Shown here piece after piece: positions 32,427-43,380 of a stretch of DNA of 64,000 nt. Within the stretch, counting starts at the first letter, position 1. Each line of letters starts with the position of its first letter. The stretch lies in NCBI GenBank assembly GCA_021307315.1, contig JAJSPD010000007.1:1054001-1118000 (forward strand). Reading direction: 5' to 3'. The stretch is from Bisporella sp. PMI_857. Its lineage: Eukaryota > Ascomycota > Leotiomycetes > Helotiales > Helotiaceae. The notes below the pieces were generated by a model, which saw only the letters and a list, made by a program, of their open reading frames with translations, had not been told where the DNA came from and ran no database searches. The translations under genes were made by a program, and so were the position numbers.

Positions 32427-35400
32427 CTACATGATAAGCTTTCGGCCTTGTTTAATCTGAAAAAATGAAATACTTCCTGACGAATGTCCTAAAACAACAA
32501 TTTCATCCAAAACAGCTTTACAAGTAGGTCGGTAATTAGTAGGTAACCAGAGAATTTTTGTAATACCTTCTACTAGCCAATCATTGGACACGTGTAAAGT
32601 TGGTAGCAGCTTGCCGTCGGGTGAGAAGGCGGTAGAACTGACCCAGTCCGAGTGGGCCTCGAGCGTCTGGAGGGCGGCCCCTGTTGAAGCGTCCCAGAGC
32701 CGCACCGTATTATCGTAAGAGCCCGAGACGACCTGCTTGCCGTCGGGTGAAAAGGCGACAGAACTGACCCCGTCTAAGTGGCCCTCGAGCGTCCGAAGAG
32801 CCGCCCCTGTTGAAGCGTCCCAGAGCTGCACCGTATTGTCGTAAGAGCCCGAAACGACCTGCTTGCCGTCGGGTGAGAAAGCGACAGAAGTAACTGTGTA
32901 CGAGTGGCCCTCGAGCGTTTGGAGAGCCGCTCCTGTTAAAGCGTCCCAAAGCTGCACCGTATTATCGTAAGAGCCCGAGACGACCTGCTTGCTGTCGGGT
33001 GAAAAAGCGACAGAACTGACCCAGTCCGAGTGGCCTTCGAGCATCTGAAAAGCTGCCCCTGTTGAAACGTCCCAGAGCCGCACCGTATTATCATAAGAGC
33101 CCGAGACGATCTGCTTGCCGTCGGGTGAGAAAGCGACAGAACTGACCCAGTCTGAGTGGGCCTCGAGCGTCTGAAGGGCGGGCCTTGTTAAAGCGTCCCA
33201 GAGCCGCACTGTCTTGTCGTAAGAGCCCGAGACAACCTGTTTGCCGTCGGGTGAGAAGGCGACAGAAGTGGCCACGTTCGAGTGGCCCTCAAGCGTCTGG
33301 AGGGCCGCCCCTGTTGAAGCGTCCCAAAGCCGCACTGTCTTGTCGTGAGAGCCCGAGACGACCTGCTTGCCGTCGGGTGAGAAGGCGACAGAACTGACCC
33401 AGTCTAAGTGGCCCTCGAGCGTCCGAAGAGCCGCCCCTGTTCCAGAGTCCCAGAGCCGCACTGTCTTGTCGTAAAAGCCCGAGACGACCTGCTTGCCGTC
33501 GGGTGAAAAAGCAACAGAACTGACCGCTCCCGAGTAGCCCTCGAGCGTCTGGAGGGCCGCCCCTGTTCCAGCGTCCCAGAGTTGTACTGTCTTGTCGTGA
33601 GAGCCCGAGACGACCTGCTTGCTGTCGGGTGAGAAAGCGACAGAAGTGACCGGTCCCGAGTGGCCTTCGAGCGTCTGGAAAGCTGCCCCTGTTGTAGCGT
33701 CCCAGAGCCGCACTGTCTTGTCGTAAGAGCCCGAGACGACCTGCTTGCCGTCGGGTGAAAAAGCGACAAAGGTGACCGCGTTCGAGTGGCCCTCGAGCGT
33801 CTGGAGAGCCGCCCCTGTTCCAGCGTCCCAGAGCCGCACCGTCTTGTCGTGAGAGCCCGAAATGACCTGCTTGCTGTCGGGTGAAAAAGCGACAGAAGTG
33901 ACCGCGTTCGAGTGGCCCTCAAGCGTCTGGAGGACTGCCTCTGTTGCAGCGTCCCAAAGCCGCACCGTCTTGTCGTGAGAGCCCGAGACGACCTGCTTGC
34001 CGTCGGGTGAGAAGGCGACAGAAGTAACCAGTCTCGAGTGGCCCTCAAGCGTTTGGAGCGCCGCACTCCAATGCGCTTGTACGTTAGACTTTCTTGGGAT
34101 CCAGCTGGGGATATCCTTATCAAACGTTACTTTGACAATACTCTTCTCTGGAGAGAAGACAAGGGCTGAACAGTATAATTGAAGAGGCGCCTGTTCAATT
34201 ACTGATCGGTTATACAAGGCAAACTTTTTTGCATCATGTACAAATGCAAGTAGATCAGGACTCTCATCGGCCTTATTAAAGTTAATAAGTCTTTTTTAAT
34301 ATAATAGCTGAATAACGTAAAAAGACTTACCTGAAGCCAATTCTCAAGCTTCCTAATCATAAGTATACCATCTGAAAGGCTTCTCATCAGGCTCAGCGCT
34401 TCAAGCCAGTAAAGAAAACTCTGGCATAAGAAGCTGTAAACCGAGCCACCGTCCTTGAAGTTATTCATTGTGTTCCCTTTAGTTATACAGTCGAGTAGAT
34501 GATCAATCCAATAGAGACAGGAGTATCGTGCAGCGTCTAGTAGATCTGGATCAGGTGGCTTGACTTGGTCGATGGAGATTCCGGGAGCGCTTAGGCTATA
34601 AATGTCACGTCGTAATGTCCTGGACATGACTTGTAGCGACCGCGAGAAGATGGTGTGGTGTGTGTCGTTTGTCCCGGAAGGAAAAATATCATTAGATGCC
34701 TCTTTGAGTAGAAAGTCCTTTGCTGATTGATGGACGAAGTAAACAGTAGTTTCTCGAAGGACCAAAAATGAGCCACAAAGTCCGATGATTACTACTAACG
34801 ACTCATGGTCATCGGCCATATTCTCGAGCGTTTTGACGAAAGAAGTAATTTCCGTTAAAGTAATAGGTCGATACACTATTGATGTAATAGCAAGAATCTG
34901 CTTGCAGAGATCTACATCGTCTGAGTTACAGATTTGACTCATCATTCGCTGATAAAGTGAATCAAGCCCAGGTGGAAATTCGTTCAATTTTGCAAGAGTC
35001 TTCCATCGTGGTACATTCTTCAGATTTTCACAAACCAAAGCTACCCAGAGGAAGGTATCGTTCGCATTCGAGACTAGATGTTGTAATACGGCTACGCGGG
35101 TTCTATCGTCGTAATTCTTTTGATCCGCCAGCTGAAGTGTCTTGTGCTCAATATAAGTACTAACAGCTGCGGAAACGGACTGTTGGTTCAGCTCGAGGCA
35201 TAGTCTCATCATGTGCCCGGCTCTCTCTAGTCGTTCTTCGATGTCCGGCCAGTTGCGGCTAGAAATGACCCACTTGACACGGGGAGAAACAGACGACTTC
35301 TGAACGATAAAGTCTAACAGTTTAGGCAAGCCTGCTGCGCATTCGTCAAGCGCATCGATGATCAAGTAGGTGTTGTTCAAGCCCGGGTCTTGCAGAATGC

Positions 35401-36689
35401 TTGTGAAGACCTCAGACAACGCTACCCATGCATTTGCATCCTCAAAGAGGCCTTTACCAGCGTGATCGTACTTTTTCCGCACATGCGAGAGAAGCGATGG
35501 CTGCTGGTCCACGAGTAGGTAAATAAGACCGCGGAGTACAGCCACCGCATTGTTAATGCGAGAGTCAGTGGCCTGGCAGAAGAAAAACGACAGTAGCGTG
35601 GTTGCGCTCTTGTCTTTAAGCCTCGTCAAGGCGCTCATCTCGTTGATCATACCGCAGAGTAGCATAGTCTTGCCTTTGCCGGGATTGCCTTTGATCCATA
35701 GCACTCGACCCTGTTCGTCATTACGCCATTTGTGAAAGTCAGCATGTTTGAAGATCCACTGGTACGAGTCTTGCAGCAGGCCGCCTTTCATGTCCTCGAT
35801 CCGCTCCTTGTCCTCGCGGGGATCTGTTACCCGTAGGTCTTGTATACAGTTTCGACTCTGGGGGTCAGGCAGATGCGGCTCGTTTTCTTGTAAAAGTGAT
35901 TAGCGTATGGCCAAAGATAAAGCAATTAATCGTGTTTTCACCTGTTAGAGAATTCTGGATCTCCTTCCTGAGCCGTTTGAACGCGTGCTCTCTCCCTTCG
36001 CCATAGATGAGCGGCATATAGACGTCGAAAATGCCCAGCATCGAGTACGCTTTGTCTTCTCCATGTGTCGTCTGACGGACTTCTGCCCATAACAATCGTT
36101 CCTCAACGTCGAACTGAGTTAGAGGGGTTCCTCGAAGCGCTGCGATAGGAATGTTGGTGATCTGGTGAATCCGTTGTTCTAAAGTTTTCTTATCCCCTAG
36201 ACGCTCTCCTTCAAGGGAGAAGAATTGAACTGAAGTTGGGGCGAGGAGTTCTTGAAGGGTCCACCCCCGCGTGAACTATCTGCTAGCCCGAAAAGCCGAC
36301 TCCCAGGGCAGCTGGTGAGAGTTATTGTCATGACTGGAGGTAGATGCTGAGACATCTGATAGATAAACGTAGCATTTATTGGCATCGCGGTACCAGCGAA
36401 ACATTGAGTTGATGGCCCCTGCAGGCTCAGTGTTATTCGATTTGTCAATGCAACATGTATCAACCCAGAAATATTGTATGCCATCCTGGCCAGCCTGTTC
36501 TCCGCAAAACCGGATCTTCTTGTAACCAGCCTTGCTCTTACCAGTGCCATCCTTTAAGTCTTGAAAGGTGACCTCTTCTATATCCTCTCCCCATGTGTGC
36601 GAGAGTATAGCATAGTCGGGAATGTTGTCGCCGACGAAGTTCTTGGTCAGGCTGAACTCGCCGTCATTGTTGCCTTCTAGAAACCGCAT
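32427..36689 (-). pseudogene. HET-NACHT-WD40 (HNWD-type) NLR with one in-frame TAG
   Basis: Three exons (36689-35942, 35886-34331, 34271-32427) form 1,382 codons with a single interruption, TAG at codon 138 (36276-36278). HET domain: YAILSHTWGEDIEEVTFQDL, YFWVDTCCIDKS, WESAFRASR-[TAG]-FTRGWTLQELLAP, GIFDVYMPLIYGEGREHAFKRL. NACHT: Walker A GNPGKGKT (316-323), Walker B TYLIIDALDEC, then WALVCENL-type helical region. The bridge FVHDAKKFALYNRSVIEQAPLQLYCSALVF is the conserved linker before WD40 repeats. This architecture matches Podospora HET-E/HET-D/HET-R proteins, which sense variants through the WD40 part and trigger cell death through HET. The TAG stands where TGG (Trp) is expected and would cut translation to 137 residues; everything downstream looks intact, so it is either a very young pseudogene or a recoded or edited gene. 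Confidence 0.9.
32604..34058 (-). repeat. tandem 126-bp WD40 repeats of the NLR
   Basis: Eleven complete 42-codon repeats plus a twelfth truncated after 23 codons. The consensus LQTLEGHS..V.SVAFSPDGKQ is almost invariant. Differences cluster at the two residues after GHS (RL, NA, NA, GP, GA, DW, NV, DW, DW, YT, DG, DW), at H/Y in GS[HY]D, K/N in D[KN]TV, R/Q in TV[RQ]LWD and the two residues after LWD. The last repeat runs into a non-repeat tail of ~58 residues. Confidence 0.95.
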
Positions 36690-37672
36690 TTACTCAATCA
36701 ATTTTGAAAGGCCTGAAGGGAAGGGATGCTTGGTGGATGACCCCACTGCATTTGGATGTAGCATCGTATGTTCGAGGCTCTCCTGGCAGGGAGGCCGCTG
36801 CTAGGGCTACACTGGCGCGGTCGCTCATGAAGCATACCTCCGTACCTTACATGGGGATTGGAACGACTGAGTGGCAGCTCCGTGTAGAAGCAGAAACGTA
36901 TGTGGCTTGGTGTGGAAACTTCTAAAATCACGCCACACTTACCTGAGTTCCGCAAAATTTACAATTTTATACGTTTAATTTACTGTAACGGTAGATATAA
37001 TATTAAGTAAGCATATCCTTCGCTTATTATAATGCTTGGCGAATTATATACCTCCTCCCACGGGTGTCCGGATAAACCCCGCACATAAGTTACCTCACGC
37101 TCTGTGTCTTTAAACTTTGGATCTTATATTCTTTCTTGATAGGGGCTTCGTGTTATGGTCCCAAAATTTGGAAATAAGCCAATAGTTATGATAGAGCAGG
37201 GGGGAACAGCCGAAAGGGCTTTCAACGCCATTAACGGGACAAATGATAATATAACCACAACCGTAGTATTTTCTTACTGCAAACCGGGCCGTTGTGGGGG
37301 AATAGCTAGAGGACGGTAGGAGGCTAGTTGTAGCTTTATATATTTATGTGGTAGGGGTTTGGGGCCCCCAAACCATGAAGTCGTTCCGGCACGTAGGGGT
37401 TTCCGCCACGCAGGGATGAACGTTAGATATTCTAGAGAAGAAATTTAAGTAACTAATTTGTGGTTATCATCACCAAGTATCTTATCCATATTATTACATT
37501 TAGTTAAACTAAGAAAAATAAATGCCTCGCTTGCTGGTAGACGTTTTCAAAGTACGCACGCTAAATCCGAGCATGGAATCACCTTTTCAACGCCTCTGTG
37601 AATGTCCCAAATCTCCTCTGTGCCAATCGGTGTAAAGTTAAATGAGTTAACGCCGCACCCCCCCAAAAATAC
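36690..37672. other. intergenic upstream of the NLR gene
   Basis: No gene recognised; two overlapping open frames at 36698-36955 lack motifs. It contains the orphan TIR tip at 37384-37423 and homopurine/GC-run patches (for example GGGGCCCCC near 37365). Confidence 0.4.
37384..37423 (+). repeat. orphan TIR tip of the 4.1-kb element family
   Basis: TTCCGGCACGTAGGGG then TTCCGCCACGCAGGGATGAACGT followed by TA (37424-37425). It matches the right tip of the 4.1-kb element at almost every position and has the same orientation, but the ~400 bp inside it do not match the arm sequence. Confidence 0.75.
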
Positions 37673-39199
37673 CTAGTTTAGCTCCGGGAAATACTGAGCG
37701 ATTTTCAATGGATCACCATATGCAACGGCTCGAGGTTCTGGCTCATCGGGCTCCTGGTACTGCTGATGGATCAGATTCTCTCGTCCATTTCCACTTAAGC
37801 TCTTACGCTTCTTCTTGGTGTTGCCAAGCTCCTGGGGCTTTTGGCTAGTGTTGACGTTCTTGAGTGAAGAAAGATGCCGAATATCACTACTGCCTGGAGT
37901 TGGTAGTGGCGTAGGGTCTGGAGATACTGTAAGTGGTGGCAACATGTGCATTGACGGAGTAAGGTTGGAAGTAAGGCCGTCGTTGAGGGGTGATGATCCA
38001 AGAAATCGTTGGTTGATTGATGAGATTACGGGTTTAGTAGTAGGGGCAGCAGTTCCTTTCTCATCGCTAACAAGCCCTCTGTCATGTACAAGGTTTGAAG
38101 AACGAGAATAATAGGGGTTGTGGTTGTAGTACTCATCGATGATTGGGTGAACCATGACAGTTTGCTTGTGGATCGTTAAGACGGAGTTGGTGGGGACGGT
38201 GACCCAGGATTCTATTTTCATTGTTAGTTTAACTTTTCAGAACATTTGAGTTGCACATACGTCGCTCAAAAGTCAAAGGTTCGCTTGCGACCAGAACAAT
38301 ATCCGCGCCCTTGTCCTTTCGATCCATCTGATATTGACCCTTCTGGCTCCGATCCTCCCAGCTTGTTCCAGAGGAATAGAATAAGCTTGCTGCTTCTTCT
38401 GTCAAGCTACTAACATATCTTGTGCAGACCACACTATGTCCATCCGATAGCGCAAAGTTCAAAAGGCTTCGAGTATCCTCCCCTTCACCTAGAATATTTT
38501 CAGGGATTGCTTTGATAAGGTCGTTGATATTCTTGATAGTCTTCAGCATCGCTTGTCGCAGAACCGTAGGGCCAAAACCTTCAGGTGGAGGTGAGCTTGG
38601 ATCGTGACCCATTCGCTCCAATGTATCCAAGTACAATGCAAATGCCCACTCGCTATCTGTCGACCCATGTGCAGCGTTGAACCATTTATCAGCTAGTTGT
38701 CCTTGCAATCGTCGTCTAATATGTGTCCAGCCTCCTAATCCCCCATTATGCATCCACATCAAGCTTCGGTAGTAGAAAGGGTGGCAGTTATCATCGCTGA
38801 GCGATCCTTGTGTTGTAGCACGAACATGGGCAAAGATGAGGCGCGAGGCTGTCTTGGAGGCGATTCGTTGAAGATTGATGCAGTTCCATGCTGGAGTTGT
38901 AGACGTGAATATGCAGGGCTCTGGACCAAGATTTTGATCTGTATAATATCCTATGCCAAAACCATCGCCTGCAAGGGTTAGCGTCCTCTCGCAAGGATGA
39001 ACATGCTGACGAACCATTGTGAGGCCTTCTCATATCCAGTCGAAGCCTAGAGTCGAAAGATTGCTTGAGGATCGAGTGCGATGGGTCAAGAATCAATTTT
39101 GAAAGCAAGATCTCATCGGAGCCCTTATACACCTGGAATCAATTGATCAGCATGCGTTTGTTGATACTGGTGAGAATCTGTTACCAGGAATCGGCACAT
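37673..39199 (-). CDS. DUG3: Dug3-like class II glutamine amidotransferase
   Basis: Four exons (39199-39185, 39132-39015, 38968-38261, 38211-37673) give 459 residues. The tiny first exon encodes MCRFL; joined, the protein opens MCRFLVYKGSDE, placing Cys2 as the N-terminal nucleophile after Met removal. Other family motifs: SFDSRLRLDMRRPHNGDGFGIGYYTD, FAHVRATTQG, NCHPF, WMHNGGLGGW, HGSTDSEW, SDGHSVVCTRY. In yeast Dug3 works with Dug2 in the cytosolic gamma-Glu-Cys-Gly (glutathione) degradation complex. The C-terminal ~130 residues (Ser/Pro-rich, KKKRKS) are a filamentous-fungal extension, probably disordered. The third intron donor is GTATGT; the second is a weaker GTTCGT. Confidence 0.9.
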
Positions 39200-39876
39200 G
39201 GTCGCGACGGGACGGGAGGGGCGGGTTATCGACTTGTTGTGGATTGTTGCTTTCCCTCCAATCCACGATGGCAAAATCTGTAGCTATCCCTAAGCTTTTA
39301 TGGAGAGATAATTGAATGTGGATGGACACAGTTGAGTCAAACATTGAAAGATAGGGCGAGGCTGATATGAGAGACAGATGGCGCAATTGCTTGACCAGTC
39401 ACCGCTCGAGAAGGAGACGGCCAGCTAGTTGACTGCAATTAGTTTGGAAGAATGTAGGGGATGAGAATTGCGATACAAAGCCTTTAATTTGGGACAAGAA
39501 AAGGAAAATGAATCATGGATGCAATATGGGATTCAATTTATCTCTAAGTAACCTTTTTCTATATGGGAGGGGGAGTACACAAGTACGTACAAACTCTCTA
39601 CAGTAGTGACTTAACTGTCCCCTGTAAGTAGGCAGTCAGGCTTAATTAGGTAAGGTGGAAGTTGAAAAGCTGTGACGACAATATCTCTACTAGCCACAGC
39701 AGCACCAGCCACACATCACCCCAGCACCCATCGGGCTACCAACTTTCCTTTCAATGCGTTGAGTATCTAACCCCCCATTCACCCTCCCCCCCTCCCCAAA
39801 AAGGAAAATTATAGTTCGCTCGTCTCATGACTTCTCTTTATCCCAATCTCTCCCACTATATTCCAGCTTGGCTACC
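39200..39876. other. divergent promoter region (DUG3-like / MGM1)
   Basis: 677 bp between the start codons of two divergent genes. C-rich tracts (for example CCCTCCCCCCCTCCCC near 39785) precede the MGM1 start. No other feature. Confidence 0.45.
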
Positions 39877-42800
39877 ATGAGTGGAAGACTCATAGCAGCC
39901 AGGCTCCAGCCTCTGGCACAAAGAGCCGTCAGAGGAACGCGTCAACTTCATCACCATGGCTCTTCATCCACCGGCGGATTGCTCAGGTCAGATGCAGCGG
40001 TGCGCGCAGCAAGGCGGCGGATATGGCCTGCTGGATATACCCCGTTCTCCAATGCTGTGGCAGTGCGAAATGCGAGCTTCGCGAGGATGCTACCAAAGCT
40101 ATTCGCCAAATTCGTAAGAATCCCGGCGATGTTTGGAGGTGCTACCATAGCTGGTCTCGCATATATTCAGTATCAAGCAGCCCGTATGTCCTACATACAT
40201 TCTAGCGCATGTAAATACGCTAACATAATGCGCAGAGGCCGGAAATTATGCTATGGACCTGCTTAGCAGGACAACAGATACGGTAACCGGTGTTGCTGGC
40301 AATCTGTTTGGCAGTGCTAGAGATATTGCGGAACAGACTCGGCAAGGGTGGCAAAATACGACAGAGCAAGCTGAATGGCCTGAGTGGATGCAGAAAATAT
40401 TACGAGTTAATGAAAATGCTTCAGGGGAGAGTGGTGAAGGAGGTAGCGGCGGACCAGAACCACCAAAGAAAAGCAGACTGGGAGCCGGCGCAGGAGCCGC
40501 TACTGCAACGGCTGCAGCATATGGCTATGAGCAATCGCCCGAAGATGACGAGAGACCTGGAGAAGAAGTGGCCCGCGACGATCAAATGATGGTTCTTACC
40601 AAAAAGATGATTGAGATCCGCAGCATATTACAGACAGTCGGACAATCAAACACGTTAACTTTACCCTCAATTGTTGTGATTGGATCACAATCATCTGGGA
40701 AAAGTTCAGTTTTGGAAGCCATAGTTGGGCATGAATTTCTCCCGAAGGGCTCAAATATGGTCACGCGGAGACCTATTGAGCTGACGCTCGTTAACACACC
40801 CAATGCGCAAGCTGAGTATGGCGAGTTCCCAGCGCTTGGCTTAGGAAAGATCACAGACTTTTCTCATATCCAGCGAACTTTAACAGAACTTAACCTGGCA
40901 GTGCCAGACTCGGAATGTGTTTCTGACGACCCGATCCAGCTCACTATATCGTCTCCTTATGTACCAGACTTATCATTAATTGATTTACCTGGCTATATTC
41001 AGGTTGTCGGGCGCGATCAGCCATTGGAATTAAAACAGAAGATTGCCGACCTATGCGATAAATACATTCAGCCGCCAAACGTAATTCTCGCCATTTCAGC
41101 AGCAGACGTAGATCTAGCCAACTCCACAGCTTTGCGGGCAAGCCGAAGGGTAGATCCGCGTGGTGAGCGGACCATCGGCGTGGTGACTAAGATGGATCTT
41201 GTTGATGCCACCAGAGGAGCTGCCATCTTGAACGATAAGAAATATCCGCTCAGACTTGGCTACGTAGGTGTCGTATCTAAGGTACCTACACAGACTGGCT
41301 CGATCTGGAAAAAAGGTAGTGGCAGCATCACATCCGCTATAACCAGGAATGAAAACGCTTACTTCTCGTCACACCCCTTCGAATTTGGACCAGAGGCTGG
41401 ATTAGCTGTAGGAACGACCACTCTTCGCAAAAAGCTTATGCAGGTTCTTGAACAGACCATGGCGGCTTCGCTTCAGTCTACCTCTACTGCCATTCAACAA
41501 GAGCTCGAAGAGGCTACTTATGAATTCAAAGTCCAATATAACGACCGACCTCTGTCGGCAGAATCATACCTTGCGGAGAGTCTAGACTCATTCAAGCATT
41601 CTTTCAAGGAGTTTGCTGAGAACTTCGGCAGGCCTCAAGTCAGAGAAATACTAAAGCAAGAACTAGACCAGAAAGTCTTGGATCTGTTAGCAGCCAGATA
41701 CTGGAACAAACCAGTTGCTAGCCTATCTCCGCCACCCCCCGAACCAGACTCATTAGCCGATCTTCCTAAAGCAGATCCAGACTCTCTGTATTGGCATCGC
41801 AAGCTTGATGCATCATCGTCAGCACTTACTAAGTTGGGGATTGGCCGGTTGGCAACAACAGTCGTAGCTAATGCCATTCAAGCTAATGTTGATAAGTTGA
41901 TCGCACAATCAACATTTGCGTCACATCCATTTGCCCGACAAGCGATTACCGAGGCTGCATCGGGCATTTTAAATGAGAGGTTCTACAGCACCAGCGATCA
42001 AGTCGAAAACTGTATCAAGCCATACAAGTTTGAGATTGATGTTGAAGATGGAGAGTGGGCGCGTGGCCGGGAGAATATCACAAGTGTGTTGAAAGAAGAG
42101 TTACGAGCAGTGGAAGAGGCTACAAAGCAAGTTGAGAAGGAAGTCGGCGGAAAGAGGAAATTAAAGGATGTAGTATCGTTCGTCGAGAAATGTCGTTCAG
42201 GGTACATCAATATCGAAGGCGATGGAACTGCCGCCAGCGGTGCAGGTGGGTTTAGCTCTGCCCTGTTGCAGAAAGGTAAATCTTTACAATTCCCCTTCAA
42301 GTCACATTCTAACGCATTTTCATAGGTAGGGAAGCAGCATTCTTATCAGACCGCGCTGCTCTTCTCCGCATGAGACTTACGGCTCTTCGCTCAAAACAAT
42401 GCGCCAACCCACAGAATAAATATCATTGTCCAGAGATTTTTCTGGACGTGGTGTCCACCAAGCTCACATCCACTGCGGTGCTTTTCTTGAATGTAGAGCT
42501 TCTCTCGGAGTTTTTCTATAGGTACGTTTGATTGCATATTAAACTTCATGAGTCTTATTACACCTGCAAACCTGATGATTTCAAAACAATGCATAGTTCA
42601 TCTGAGGCCATCAGCCCCTGAATGATACAAATCAGCAACGTCTTTCGCTCCTATCTGATTTCCACATTCTATATCACAATGTCATGTTGCCTTTAAGCGG
42701 TGCAATGCTGACCATACTTAGCTTCCCCCGAGAACTAGACATCCGCCTCGGTCGAGGCTTAAGCAAAGAAGAAGTCGAGCGGTTTGCTCGCGAAGATCCT

Positions 42801-42959
42801 AAAGTCAAGGCGCACCTAGAAGTTATTCGGCGAAAGGAGCTCCTCGAGCTTGTCCTCGGCAAGATGGAGGGGCTGCGAGACCTAGACGTGCAAGAAAAAG
42901 CACGAAGGGCGTCAAGCGGGGCAAAGAAGGCGCCTAAGAAACAGGGATGGCTGTTCTAG
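39877..42959 (+). CDS. MGM1: mitochondrial inner-membrane dynamin GTPase Mgm1
   Basis: Four exons (39877-40183, 40236-42275, 42326-42521, 42722-42959; introns 52, 50 and 200 nt) encode 926 residues. An Arg-rich presequence is followed by a TM segment (IPAMFGGATIAGLAYIQY, ~residues 86-103) and an Ala/Gly-rich stretch (GAGAGAATATAAAYGY, ~187-202) in the position of the rhomboid-cleaved region. GTPase motifs: G1 GSQSSGKSS (252-260), G2 Thr in MVTRRP, G3 DLPG, G4 TKMD. The C-terminal GED-like part ends ...QEKARRASSGAKKAPKKQGWLF. Mgm1/OPA1 fuses inner membranes and shapes cristae. I moved the end to 42959 because two further exons restore the conserved FLNVELLSEFFY...FPRELDIRLGR...EDPKVKAHLE segment. 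Confidence 0.94.
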
Positions 42960-43380
42960 GCCTCATGATGTGTTATTTATGTGGGCAAGCATTCTGTATA
43001 ATGAGTTACGCGGCGTTGGCGGTGGACGGAATGAAAGTTTGTGATATCACGGATCCGCTCCTCTGGTTATAGGTAGATTCTTGGAGTTTGACTGTTCATA
43101 AAGCGTTCGCTACTTAGCTATATCATCCACCCTCCCAACCATGCATCTTATCTCTCACTTGAGTGAAATTATAGTTTCACATAGGTAAATTCTGATATTG
43201 TGTATAATCTCTTGCTTCTGATATATATATATATATATAATTTACCTCACCCACCCACTTGGTCATTTATCTCATAACGCCATCCTGCTCATGCCCTATA
43301 TATAACCAATGTCTGACCAAAATCTTCGTCTCCAAAGTATAAAACAAGAAGTAAAGCTGTTGTACATATGCACATGAGTC
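42960..43380. other. intergenic 3' region with (TA)n
   Basis: Convergent 3' flanks. A (AT)n microsatellite of ~20 nt lies at 43221-43240. Confidence 0.6.

Noticed and set aside
32604..34058. Regularly spaced repeats resembling a CRISPR-like array
   Set aside because: The period is 126 bp, in frame, coding for WD40 repeats in a eukaryotic gene; no spacers.
33404..34123. Arg/Ser-rich 239-codon minus-strand open frame across the WD40 repeats
   Set aside because: It is a shadow frame of the tandem WD40 repeats; periodic composition follows from the repeat.
37384..37423. Right TIR of a complete element pairing with the left arm at 27348
   Set aside because: The sequence inside this tip does not match the ~430-bp arm, and 31440 pairs much better with 27348.
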